In this document: positions 44,911-55,266 of the stretch, piece after piece | Layout: every line of letters starts with the position of its first letter | How positions within the stretch are numbered: position 1 is the stretch's first letter | Assembly: GCF_030272615.1 (NCBI RefSeq) | Contig: NC_081414.1 | Coordinates: 47,732,501-47,796,500 of the forward strand | Direction: 5' to 3' | Length of the DNA stretch: 64,000 bases | DNA from: Cryptomeria japonica | Taxonomy: Eukaryota > Streptophyta > Pinopsida > Cupressales > Cupressaceae | Translations under genes and position numbers: made by a program | Notes under the pieces: model-generated | What the model saw: only the letters and a program-made list of their open reading frames with translations | Databases searched by the model: none | What the model was told of the DNA's origin: nothing

Positions 44911-46041
44911 TGATATAATTCTACAAGGTCCTAACCTTTTTATTTGTAGTTTGGTAGGCTTACCACTTTTCATCCTAGCTTTGCTCAAATGGACCATCAC
45001 ATAGTCACCCACCTTGAACTGAACCTCTCTCCTTTTCTCATCCATTTTTGCTTTCAGTTTTTGAGTGGATTCAAGGATGGCTTTCTTGACTTTCTCTTGA
45101 ACTTCCTTGATGGTTTGAGTGAAGTCCTCTGCTTGCCCACTCTTCATTTCCAAAGTACCAAGGTCTCTCAACTCACATACTCCCCTTGGATGTCTGCCAT
45201 ATACAACCTCAAAAGGACTTCTACCAGTGGTCCTATTCACATTGTCATTATATGCATACTTTGCTTGAGGAATGATTAGGTCCCATGTTTGTCCATACTC
45301 CTTAGTTAAACACCTCAACAAATTGCCTAACACCCGATTGATAACTTCAGTTTGACCATCGGTTTGAGGATGGTAAGCTAAGCTAAATGAAAAGTTAGTT
45401 CCTAGTCTCCTCCATAATGTTTGTCAAAAATGGCCCATGAACTTGTTGTCCTTGTCTGAAACAATGCTTAAAGGGAGTCCATGAATCCTAACAATCTCCT
45501 TAAAGAAGAGATGTGCAACATATCTAGCATCATGTGTAGTCCTACATGGAATGAAATGACTCATCTTAGAAAATCTATCTACTACCACATAGATGCTATC
45601 CATATCTATCTTTGTCTTGGGAAGTCCTACTACAAAGTCCATGCTTATGCATTCCCAAGGCTTGTTTGGGACCGGCAATGGTTGATAGAGACCAACATTA
45701 CTTGATCCTCCCTTTGTTCTTTTGCATACACCACATTGCTCCACATACCTCTTCACATATCTTCGCAACTTTGGCCAATAGTAGTACCTCCGTACTAAAT
45801 CCAATGTTTTGTTGACTCCAAAGTGTCCACTTAAACTACCATTGTGTTTCTTTTGGATGAGGTTTTCCCTCATGGATCCTCTTGGCACACACAACTGATT
45901 ATCTCTGAACAAGAGATCATTTTGGAGAGTGTAGTCTGTACACTCACCATGAAAATGGTTCTCAAACTCCTTGCAAACCTTGTAAGCTGATGAGAAGTCT
46001 CCATCTCCTTCATAGAGGTCTTTGAAACCTTCTATTCCCAT
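44911..46041 (-). pseudogene. E4 integrase
   Basis: Zinc domain HNGSLSGHFGVNKTLDLVRR, then QCGVCKRTKG (H-H-C-C). Core: ISMDFVVGLP (first Asp), IVSDKDNKFMGHF-stop (second Asp) and YHPQTDGQTEVINRVL (Glu). The GPY-like end is KRLGPCRII. One TAG at 45421-45423 and the later frameshift are the only clear breaks, so the protein is otherwise complete. Confidence 0.93.
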
Positions 46042-46044
46042 GCT

Positions 46045-47451
46045 CTACAATTGTAGTTCTTGAACTGTCAACAACTTCCTGCTTAATGCATCTGCCACCT
46101 TGTTGAGTTTCCCCTTCTTATGCTTGATGGTGAAGATGAAGGATTGGAGATATTCCATCCATTTCAGATGTCTATTGCTAAGCTTCTCTTGAGTGTTAAT
46201 GTAACTCAATTCCTGGTTGTCTGTGAACACCACAAATTCCTTTGGAAGTAGGTAATGCCTCCATTTCTTTAGAGACTGCACTAATGCATACAATTCCAGG
46301 TCATAGGCTGAGTACTTCTTCTTTGCTTCATTGAGCTTCTCACTGAAAAATGCCACAGGTCTTCCCTCTTGACTCAATACACCCCCTACTACAATTCCAC
46401 TTGCATCACACTCCAATGAGAATAGCTTATCAAAAGTAGGTAGGAGAAGGATAGCTTTTGTGGCTACTTCTTGCTTCAACAATTGAAATGCTTTGTCAGC
46501 CTGCTCAGTCCATTTAAATTTAGTTTTAAGGCCTCCTTTTATGGTATCAATGATTGGTGCACATATGCCACTAAAGTTCCTCACAAACTTTCTATAGAAT
46601 TGGGCTAATCCATGGAAACTCCTAACTTCAGTCCTTGTTCTAGGTGCAGGCCAATTCAAGATTGCCTCCACTTTGCTTGGATCCATCTTCAAGGTTCCCT
46701 TAGACACCACAAATCCTAAGTAGACCAGCTCTTGCTTCAAGAAGTCACACTTCTCTAGGTTGATGGATAACTTCTCCTCATGCAACCTCTCTAAGACTAA
46801 CCTCAAATGCTCAAGGTGCTCCTCTTTGGTTCTGCTATAGATGAGAATGTCATCTAGGTACACCACCACAAATCTGCCTGTGAAGTCTTTTAACACCTTA
46901 TTCATCAACCTCATGAAGGTGCTTGGGGCATTGGTGAGTCCAAATGGCATCACAAGCCATTCATACAATCCTTCTGTGGTCTTGAAAGTAGTCTTCCACT
47001 CATCTCCCTCCTTAATTCTAATCTAGTGATAACCACTTTTAAGGTCCAACTTGGTAAAATACATGGCACCTCCTAAACAGTCCATCAAATCCTGTATTCT
47101 AGGAATAGGAAACCTATACCTTATGGTGATCCTATTGATTTCCCTTGAGTTAGTGCAAAGTCTCCACTTACCTCCTTTTTTGGATGCTAGCACTACCGGG
47201 ATTGCACATGGGCTGATGCTCTTCTTAATCAGTCCTTGTTCCAATAACTCCTGCACTTGCCTTACTACCTCCTTATTTTGATCAGGTGTGAGCTTGTATG
47301 CATCTTTTTTAGGTAGGGATGCTCCGAGAACAAAGTCTATTTGATGACCTATAGACCTTCTTGGTGGGAGTGTTGCAGGTGCTCCATCACTCACTATGTC
47401 CTTATACTCTTGCAACAGTTGCTTCACCTCCTTGGGTACTTCTGCCTGCAA
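46045..47451 (-). pseudogene. E4 reverse transcriptase and RNase H
   Basis: RT: KKSISPCAIPVVLASKKGG, FTKLDLKSGYH[13 protein letters not shown], [17 protein letters not shown] and [12 protein letters not shown] (YLDD catalytic loop intact). RNase [48 protein letters not shown] (usual DH is DN here) and VADALSRK. Stops at 47023-47025 and 46042-46044. Confidence 0.94.
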
Positions 47452-47927
47452 CTAGTCTTCTTCCTCCTTTGGTTTCACAAAGATGGCACACTTCACTATA
47501 TCCTCCTCATGTAGCAAGTTTAAGAACTCTTTACCAGTAGCCAATAAGGCACTAGGTGTTCTTGAAGTTCCCTCTTCATTCTTTGTCAAAGACTGAATCT
47601 TAAAGGTCTTGTTGTCCTTCTTAAATGAAATGGAGTTCTCCTCTCCATCATAGATTACCTTCCTATCAAATTGCCAGGGTCTACCTAGTAATAGGTGATA
47701 GGCATCCATAGGTAACACATCGCAAAGGATCTTATCCTTATATCCTCCAATAGAAAACTCTACCCAAGTCTGTTCATTGACAAGCACACTCTGCTCATGG
47801 TTCAACCATGTCACCTTATATGGGTTAGTGTGGGGTATCCTTGTGAGTTTCAACTTCCTATCTGCCTCCTCTGATATTATGTTATCAGTTGACCCTGAAT
47901 CAACTATCACCTTGCAAACTTTACCAA
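47452..47927 (-). pseudogene. E4 protease
   Basis: MIVDSGSTDNIISEEADRK carries the aspartic protease triad DSG. LPMDAYHLLLGRPWQFDRK is the second conserved segment. The frame is open to a TAG at 47452. Its upstream end was cut from the zinc-knuckle part by E6, which inserted at GGATC. Confidence 0.92.
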
Positions 47928-47932
47928 GGATC

Positions 47933-48827
47933 TATAAGGAAGTTAAGTAGCGGAAACAACTTCCTACACTAACCTTGAGAGGAGGGTAATGCAAAAATTT
48001 TCAGATCGTTACAACAGTTACAGAAAAATAGAAATAGATATAATAGCATCCATACCACAACATAGTGATTTACGTGGGGAAAACCCTTTCGGGAGAAAAA
48101 CCCCACACTCCAAAAGTAGCTCAATATTTTATTCAGCAATCAAAAACAGATTACAACATACTTGCAGAGCAAGCTCTTCACAGGAGTACCACTAATCAGA
48201 GATTCAGAGGCAACTCAATAGCCATAAGACTCTTACACACAACCTCTATCTCTCACACCTCATAAATAGGAGATACAATACAAGAAACCATCAAACGGTA
48301 TTACAAAACCATGGGCTAAAACCACCCAATAAGGTGTAGCTGACCTTATCTCCCTTCTAGATGCCCTATGACATGTTAAAGCACACATCAAAACGTGTCG
48401 CTCCCTTTTTACAGCTCATTTATGTATTCGATACAAATTATTTTTCCTATTTCAAGAGTACAAACTTCCAGAGGCCATAACTTGAGAACCGGGTGTCCGA
48501 TTGACGAACCGTTTGAAGCGCCGGAAAGCTCGCGAAGTGCTCTATCACCTCGTAACCTGCTTCGCCAGTTACAACCACTTTTCAGGGCGTTTTGGAGCCT
48601 CTAAAGTCCCCAAAATTAAGTTTAAACATTTTATTGCACCCCTCCAAGACGAAAACTTTAATATCTTCAAAACTAGCTGTGACCTTGCGACGCAACTTTA
48701 CCGGAATGCTTATCTAGCCAACCAGAAGCTTCAGGGAGAGTTTCACACCATTTCGTGCTCAAACAAAAACTTACTATAAATAGTAACCTCACATAAATGC
48801 AAGGTTGAGACACCATTTTTCCCAACA
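47933..48827 (-). repeat. 3' LTR of E6
   Basis: Its outer edge reads TATAAGG on the plus strand where the other LTR has TGTAAGG, so the terminal CA of the element (minus strand) is mutated to TA. The polypurine tract (AAGTGGGAGATT, minus strand) lies at 48828-48840. Confidence 0.95.
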
Positions 48828-48883
48828 AATCTCCCACTTGTCGAACACCTTGCAAAAGCGGAAGGGAATGTCAACACAATGAA

Positions 48884-51862
48884 TCAATTGCTAGGGGCCA
48901 TAAGGCCCATAGACTCTGAACACCATCTGAACTTCTCTGTGCTCACAGCCTTAGTTAAAGCATCTACAACATTCATCAAAGTTTCCACCTTAACCAGCTT
49001 CACCCTACCATCTTCGACCATATCTCTAACAAAATGATACTGAACATCAATATGTTTGGTTCGGGCATGAAATGTCGGGTTCTTAGCTAGGCTAATTGCA
49101 CTCTGACTGTCACAGTAAACTGTCACTGTACCTTGTTTTATTCCAATATCCGAACACAGTCTCTTAAGCCAAATGGCCTCTTTACAAGCATGAGTAGCTG
49201 CCATATACTCTGCTTCGGTAGTGGATAAAGCAACCATAGCCTGTCGCTTACTCATCCAACTAATTGCACCACCAAACAAAGTAAACACATAAGCACTGGT
49301 GGATCTTCTGCTATCAATATCACCTACCCAATCTGAATCCACATAACCATGGATATCAAGGGAAGTAATGTCTCCAACTGAATTACCATGATAACACAAA
49401 GAATACTCTGAAGTACCCTTCAAATATCTGAAGACTCTTTTGACTGCATCCCAATGAACTCTACCAGGATTAGACATATATCTAGAAAGCACTCCCACTG
49501 CTTGGGCAATGTCTGGTCTAGTACAGACCATAGCATACATCAGGCTTCCAACTGCACTCTGGTAAGGCACTCTGCTCATGTCTTCCATCTCCAATGGGGA
49601 TGTAGGACAATCTGAAATAGATAGTTTCGTTCCAACTGTAAAAGGAACACTCAATGGTCTACAATTCTGCATGTTGAACCTCTGCAACACTGAATTCACA
49701 TACTTACTCTGGCCTAGCCATAGCTTTCTGTTCACCCTATGTCTTCTAATTTCCATCCCAAGAATGTGCTTTGCTGCACCAAGATCTTTCATTTCAAATT
49801 TAGCAGCGAGCTGAGACTTCAGTTCTGAAATCATACCTTTCCCTTTACCAATGAATAACATATCATCAACATACAATGCAATGAATAAGAAATGATCACC
49901 ATAAGATTTATAATAAACACAGTGATCTGATTTAGAACGTTTAAATCCCAAACTCAACACATATGTATCAAATTTCTGGTACCACATCCTAGGACTTTGT
50001 TTGAGGCCATACAAAGATTTCTTCAATTTACAGACCAAATTACTTTTGCCTTTCACCACATAGTGCTCCGACTGTGTCATATAAATATCTTCCTCCAAAT
50101 CACCATGAAGGAAAGCAGTTTTCACATCCATTTGCTCAACCTCTAAATCATAAGCAGTAGCAATAGAAAGCAAAAATCTAATGGACGTCATTTTTGCAAC
50201 AGGAGAAAATATCTCACCGTAATCAACACCCTCAACCTGAGAGTAGCCTTTTGCAACCAACCTTGCTTTATACTTCTCAATGCTTCCATCTGAACCAATC
50301 TTTTTCTTGAACACCCATTTACAACCAACAGGTTTTTGTCCTTCAGGCAATGGTACAAGATCCCATGTATCATTCTTTTTCAAAGCTGCCATTTCTTCCT
50401 CCATAGCAATCTTCCAGGATTCTGCATCATTCATACCTAATGCCTCTTCTACAGATTTCGGTTCATCCACACTAGTATTCAGAGCAAAAATACATCTCCA
50501 ATCATCAGGTGAATACCTTTCAGGTGGTTGTCTATGTCTTGTAGACCTTCGAACAAGCTGAGTTGGATGTTCTTCCTCCTCTTCTGAAGATTCAGAGGTA
50601 GACGAGCTCTCCTCAAATTCTTGCCTATTTAGGGGTCTCGATTCAACTCTTTCAGGTGTAGAAGGAAGTTGAATCACATCTTCTTTTTTAGTCTGTTCTG
50701 GCTGCAATGTAACAGAAGGAGACTTAATTTCTCTAAAAATAACACTTCTACTGTGAATTACCTTTTGTGCAACAGGGTCCCAAAGCTTGTATCCTTTCAC
50801 ACCATAACTATACCCGATGAAGATACATTTCACAGCCTTGTTCTCCAACTTTGTTCGCTTCTCCTTTGGCACATGTGCATATGCCTCGCAACCAAAAAAT
50901 CTAAGATGTCTCAATGAAGGCTTGTGACCTGACCATGCTTCCATAGGTGTTTTATCAACAAGAGCTGATGTAGGAGACCTGTTAATCAGGTAGCAAGCAG
51001 TGGCAACAACTTCAGCCCAAAATTTTTGTTCGAGACCAGCACCACTCAACATACTCCTAGCTTTCTCCATCAGTGTCCTGTTCATTCTTTCTGCAACTCC
51101 ATTCTGCTGTGGAGAATACGGAGTTGTCTTATGCCTGTTAATTCCACAGTCTTTACAGAATCTATCAAAATCATTAGAGCAAAACTCACCGCCATTATCA
51201 GTTCTCAAACATTTTATTTTCTTTCTAGTCTGCAACTCAACCATTGCTTTAAATTCTATAAAACGACTAAAAACTTCAGATTTACTCTTTAGAAAATATA
51301 CCCATGTCCTTCTACTAAAATCATCAATAAATGAAACATAATATGTGGATTTTCCAATCGAAGAGACATCTACTAGACCAAACACATCAGAATGGATAAG
51401 ATCCAAAACACCACAAGTTTTATGAGAACTCGAGTAAAACTGAACGCGGTTTTGTTTTCCATAAATGCAATGCTCACAGAAATCAAAGTCAAGATTACAG
51501 TCATTCAAACCTTCAACAAGGTTTTTATTTTTCAAGGTCCTTAGACCCTTTTCTCCAATGTGGCCAAGTCTCTGGTGCCATAACATAGTCTTCTCTGCAG
51601 GTAACTTTGCTTCAGACAAAAGAGCACCCTTAGGTACCCAAAAACCATTTCCATCTCCTGGAGGTGAAACCTTCAAATCTTCCAGTGAAGTATCCGCAGA
51701 TTTACTTTTTACAGAAGTGCTATTACACTCAATAGTGTATGCTTCAAGCTTATACAAAGTGCCAAACTTGACACCTCTAGCAACTACCATAGCACCCTTA
51801 ATCATCTTACATCCTGCTTCAGAAAAGACTACCTGCACACCAGCATCTATCAGTTTGCTCAC
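48884..51862 (-). CDS. E6 pol: integrase, reverse transcriptase, RNase H
   Basis: An ORF of 992 codons, open throughout. Numbering from the first Met: GAG-pre-integrase and zinc motif WHQRLGHIGEKG (95-106) with CEHC (129-132); integrase D159 (IHSDV), D222 (TDNGGEF) and E258 (NGVAERMNR), the D-D-35-E spacing; acidic linker near 415-431; RT from about 495 with CKWVFKKKIG, VEQMDVKTAFLHGDLEEDI and YVDDM (664-668); RNase H with GYVDSDWVGDIDSRRS, STTEAEYMAATHACKEAIW and YCDSQSAISLAKNP. All catalytic residues look present. The true frame enters from the upstream gag-protease ORF across a single TGA at 51875-51877, so the Met at 51862 is probably not the natural start. Confidence 0.93.
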   Translation of the reverse strand: MSKLIDAGVQVVFSEAGCKMIKGAMVVARGVKFGTLYKLEAYTIECNSTSVKSKSADTSLEDLKVSPPGDGNGFWVPKGALLSEAKLPAEKTMLWHQRLGHIGEKGLRTLKNKNLVEGLNDCNLDFDFCEHCIYGKQNRVQFYSSSHKTCGVLDLIHSDVFGLVDVSSIGKSTYYVSFIDDFSRRTWVYFLKSKSEVFSRFIEFKAMVELQTRKKIKCLRTDNGGEFCSNDFDRFCKDCGINRHKTTPYSPQQNGVAERMNRTLMEKARSMLSGAGLEQKFWAEVVATACYLINRSPTSALVDKTPMEAWSGHKPSLRHLRFFGCEAYAHVPKEKRTKLENKAVKCIFIGYSYGVKGYKLWDPVAQKVIHSRSVIFREIKSPSVTLQPEQTKKEDVIQLPSTPERVESRPLNRQEFEESSSTSESSEEEEEHPTQLVRRSTRHRQPPERYSPDDWRCIFALNTSVDEPKSVEEALGMNDAESWKIAMEEEMAALKKNDTWDLVPLPEGQKPVGCKWVFKKKIGSDGSIEKYKARLVAKGYSQVEGVDYGEIFSPVAKMTSIRFLLSIATAYDLEVEQMDVKTAFLHGDLEEDIYMTQSEHYVVKGKSNLVCKLKKSLYGLKQSPRMWYQKFDTYVLSLGFKRSKSDHCVYYKSYGDHFLFIALYVDDMLFIGKGKGMISELKSQLAAKFEMKDLGAAKHILGMEIRRHRVNRKLWLGQSKYVNSVLQRFNMQNCRPLSVPFTVGTKLSISDCPTSPLEMEDMSRVPYQSAVGSLMYAMVCTRPDIAQAVGVLSRYMSNPGRVHWDAVKRVFRYLKGTSEYSLCYHGNSVGDITSLDIHGYVDSDWVGDIDSRRSTSAYVFTLFGGAISWMSKRQAMVALSTTEAEYMAATHACKEAIWLKRLCSDIGIKQGTVTVYCDSQSAISLAKNPTFHARTKHIDVQYHFVRDMVEDGRVKLVKVETLMNVVDALTKAVSTEKFRWCSESMGLMAPSN

Positions 51863-51874
51863 AGATAACAGGTT

Positions 51875-52930
51875 TCATTTTAATCCAGAGATATGCAGCA
51901 CACCATTAATCTTTTTTATTCTACCATCAGAAAACCTGATTCTAACTTTACCTCGACCAACAATGTCTAGATGTGAATCATCACCCAAGTACACCTTACC
52001 TTCATTAAATCCTTCATATTCAGAAAACCAATCTCTATTGGAAGTCATATGAAAAGATGCACCTGAGTCAATTAGCCAGGCATCATTACTTGCATGAGTT
52101 GCCAAAGCCGCAATAAAGGCATCGCCATCTTCCTTGTCGGACTCAGAATCAGAATCGAACTTTTTCTTTTTCTTCTTCTTCTTTTCTTCTTTGCAATCCT
52201 TATGGATGTGACCCGGTTTACCGCAGTTCCAGAAAATGACTTTGGACTTTCCAGGAGATTTCGATCTCCCTTTGGATTTGGACTTGTCGCGCTTCTCATT
52301 CCTCTTGCCTTTCTCCTTAGGTCTTCCATGAACTGTTAGGGCTTCCTTTGAACTGATGGATACCTTCCTTCGCATCTCTTCACCGAGTAGGGCACCCACC
52401 ACGTCTTCAGATTTCAAAACAACAGAAGTACTACCGATAGCCATAACAAGAGAATCCCATGAATCAAGCAAAGAACAAAGCAAGATCTGACATTTCTCCT
52501 CCTCGTCCATCTTAACACCGATGGATACTAATTGAGCCACCAACATATTGAATGCTTCCAGGTGGTCTGCAATTCGTCCACCCTCTTCCATCTTCAAGGA
52601 ATACAATTTCTTTCTTAAGAAAATTTGATTTAATAAAGATTTCACTTGATATATCTCACCAAGCTTAGTCCATAACTTCTTTGCAGAGTTCTCTTCATGG
52701 ACATTGATTAGAACAGAGTCTGCCAGGCACAGTCTGATTAGACCCTTGGCTTTTCGGTCCATAACATCATACTGAGCTGCCACAGTAGGATCTGAGGGCC
52801 TTTGGACATTCGCATCAACAACATCCCAAAGATCTCGATCTATTAGCAGATCTTCCATCTTCAGCTTCCACATCTCAAAATTACTTCCATTAAATTTCTC
52901 CACCTCTATTCTCCCTGACGAACTCGCCAT
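51875..52930 (-). CDS. E6 gag and protease
   Basis: 351 codons from ATG at 52930 (MASSSGRIEVEKFNGSNFEM) to TGA at 51875-51877. UBN2-type gag: WKLKMEDLLIDRDLWDVVD, ADHLEAFNMLVAQLVSIG. A basic stretch precedes the zinc knuckle CGKPGHIHKDC (first Cys reads WNCGKPGH). The protease has WLIDSGASFHMTSNRDWF with intact DSG, and its end GVLHISGLK meets the stop. The next codons read NLLSVSKLIDAG, so the stop lies inside the usual protease tail. Confidence 0.94.
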   Translation of the reverse strand: MASSSGRIEVEKFNGSNFEMWKLKMEDLLIDRDLWDVVDANVQRPSDPTVAAQYDVMDRKAKGLIRLCLADSVLINVHEENSAKKLWTKLGEIYQVKSLLNQIFLRKKLYSLKMEEGGRIADHLEAFNMLVAQLVSIGVKMDEEEKCQILLCSLLDSWDSLVMAIGSTSVVLKSEDVVGALLGEEMRRKVSISSKEALTVHGRPKEKGKRNEKRDKSKSKGRSKSPGKSKVIFWNCGKPGHIHKDCKEEKKKKKKKKFDSDSESDKEDGDAFIAALATHASNDAWLIDSGASFHMTSNRDWFSEYEGFNEGKVYLGDDSHLDIVGRGKVRIRFSDGRIKKINGVLHISGLK

Positions 52931-53040
52931 TTGAATATTCCTGCAACAAGATCAAAAAGTGTCTTCTGCACAAGCTCCCACTCAAATCTGGATTAGTTCA
53001 AAAAAACCCAACTGCCCACAATTGAAACCAAAGGTGATCA

Positions 53041-53053
53041 GGCTCTGATACCA
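53041..53053 (-). other. Primer binding site of E6
   Basis: Minus strand TGGTATCAGAGCC, two bases from the LTR. Confidence 0.95.
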
Positions 53054-53055
53054 CT

Positions 53056-53952
53056 TGTAAGGAAGTTAAGTAGCGGAAACAACTTCCTACACTAACCTTG
53101 AGAGGAGGGTAATGCAAAACTTTTCAGATCGTTACAACAGTTACAGAAAAATAGAAATAGATATAATAGCATCCATACCACAACACAGTGATTTACGTGG
53201 GGAAAACCCTTTCGGGAGAAAAACCCCACACTCCAAAAGTAGCTCAATATTTTATTCAGCAATCAAAAATAGATTACAACATACTTGCAGAGCAAGCTCT
53301 TCGCAGGAGTACCACTAATCAGAGATTCAGAGGCAACTCAATAGCCATAAGACTCTTACACACAACCTCTATCTGTCACACCTCATAAATAGGAGATACA
53401 ATACAAGAAACCATCAAACGGTATTACAAAACCATGGGCTAAAACCACCCAATAAGGTGTAGCCGACCTTATCTCCCTTCTAGATGCCCTATGACATGTT
53501 AAAGCACACATCAACATGTGTCACTCCCTTTTTACAGCTCATTTATGTATTCGATACAAATTATTTTTCCTATTTCAAGAGTACAAACTTCCGGAGGCCA
53601 TAACTTGAGAACCGGGTGTCCGATTGACGAACCGTTTGAAGCGTCGGAAAGCTCGCGAAGTGCTCTATCACCTCGTAACCCGCTTTGCCAGTTACAAACA
53701 CTTTTCAGGGTGTTTCGAAGCCTCTAAAGTCCCCAAAATTAAGTTTAAACATTTTATTGCACACCCCTCCAAGACAAAAACTTTAATATCTTCAAAACTA
53801 GCTGTGACCTTGCGACGCAACTTTACCGAAATGCTTATCTAGCCAACCAGAAGCTTCAGGGAGAGTTTCGCACCATTTCATGCTCAAATGAAAACTTACT
53901 ATAAATAGTAACCTCGCATAAATGCAAGGTTGAGACACCATTTTTCCCAACA
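53056..53952 (-). repeat. 5' LTR of E6
   Basis: TGTAAGGAAGTTAAG to TTTCCCAACA on the plus strand, next to the primer site. Confidence 0.96.
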
Positions 53953-53957
53953 GGATC

Positions 53958-55186
53958 TTGCATCTCACCCTAAACAATTCTCTCCTATGCTTAGGTTCAT
54001 TCTTGACTGGCTGTCTTATCAAGACCCTATTGAACATCAGATTTTCTCTAGTCTCTGATTCAATATGGTCCACTTTAGGTGTCTTTCTGCTTGAAGAGTC
54101 TTCATGTGCATAAGCAACCCTCTTTCCATTGTTTGCTGAGGTAGGCTTGTTAGGGCATCTATATGCTGGGTGTCCCAATTGTCCACAATTGTAACACTTC
54201 ATAGTTGCAAAGAAGGAGTTACCTCTGCTGGTACCTCTACCCCTACTTGGACCACCTTGTGCACCTCTCCCTCTAGTATGGCCCCCTCTGAGATTGGTTT
54301 CACTGCCATGTTTAGTCAACTTGGCTTCTCCTTGGTTCCTCTGCTCATTTGCCTTCCTTTGGTAACCACCTCGGTGATTCACTTGTTCTCTACCTCTGCC
54401 TCTACCCCTGTTATTAGAGTCTCCTTTCATTTTGTTCTTCTCTTCCACCTTGATAGAAAGTTGATGACATTTTTGAACAGTAGTAGGAGTCCATAGGCTT
54501 ATCTCCTCTTGAATGTTCCACTTTAGGCTGCTTAGATACCTAGCCACCTTAATAGGTTCATCTTCTTGGAATTTGGATCTAAGACAAAGTTTTTGAAATT
54601 ATTTGGTGTAGGAGGTGACATCAAGGTCTTTTTGCTTCAATCCCTGTCTCTTCTTATGAATTTGGACTTCATAATCCTCTGGTAAGTAGTTCTCTTTGAT
54701 CTTACTCACCGTGGCCTTCCAATTGGCAATAGGTAGCTTCCCCATGCTAACTCTCTCTTCTTGCAGGTACTTCCACCATGCCAAAGTTGCTCCCCTTAAT
54801 CTTGATTTGGCAACTTTAACCTTTTGAGCCTCTGTCACTCCCTCACACTCAAAGTGGTTTTCCATGCCCTCAATCCATTCCATGACAGTGTCAATGTCCA
54901 TCCTTCCACTGAAATGTGGCAATCCTTCAAAAGATTTGGTGTTCAAAGTCTTAATAGCCTTTACAAATGGTTCTTCATTGAACAAAGGATCTAGTTTAGG
55001 TATAATATCATCTATTTCTATAGTTTTCTTGCCTTTATCTTTGGTGTCTTCTCCCCAAGGTCCTTGTGTCCTCTGATCCACCACTTCCTATAGTTTATCC
55101 CTTATCTCACTCATAGCTTCCTCAAGGAGTCTATTCTTCTCCTTCTGCTCTTCTACCTCCCTAGCTAGCTTTGCATTAGTGACCAT
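53958..55186 (-). pseudogene. E4 gag
   Basis: ATG at 55186, a Glu/Lys-rich coiled-coil opening (REVEEQKEKNRLLEEAMSEI), a TAG, then retrotransposon gag (WIEGMENHFECEGVTEAQK, ATLAWWKYLQ, ENYLPEDYE). A second stop is at 54599. The tail is RG-rich and the zinc knuckle is CYNCGQLGHPAYRCPNK (C-C-H-C intact). It ends where E6 inserted, and the protein resumes at 47927. Confidence 0.92.
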
Positions 55187-55247
55187 TCAGCTCTCCCCTA
55201 CTGATTCACTAGTATATAGAGACATACACAGTCCAACAAATCTTTAA

Positions 55248-55263
55248 CCTGGCTCTGATACCA
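55248..55263 (-). other. Primer binding site of E4
   Basis: Minus strand TGGTATCAGAGCCAGG, three bases from the LTR; a 16-base match type to initiator tRNA(Met). Confidence 0.93.
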
Positions 55264-55266
55264 ATT

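Larger units (their letters stand above)
47933..53952 (-). mobile_element. E6: near-intact Tork-type copia, target duplication GGATC
   Basis: LTRs 47933-48827 (895 bp) and 53056-53952 (897 bp), GGATC at 47928-47932 and 53953-53957. Two long ORFs cover gag-protease and the rest of pol. By eye the LTRs differ at about 26 positions (about 3 percent), so it is clearly younger than C4. Same family as C1, which lies outside the E3/E4 nest. Confidence 0.97.

Noticed and set aside
49578-52339. Plus-strand ORFs opposite the E6 gag-pol
   Set aside because: Shadow frames of strongly supported minus-strand coding sequence.
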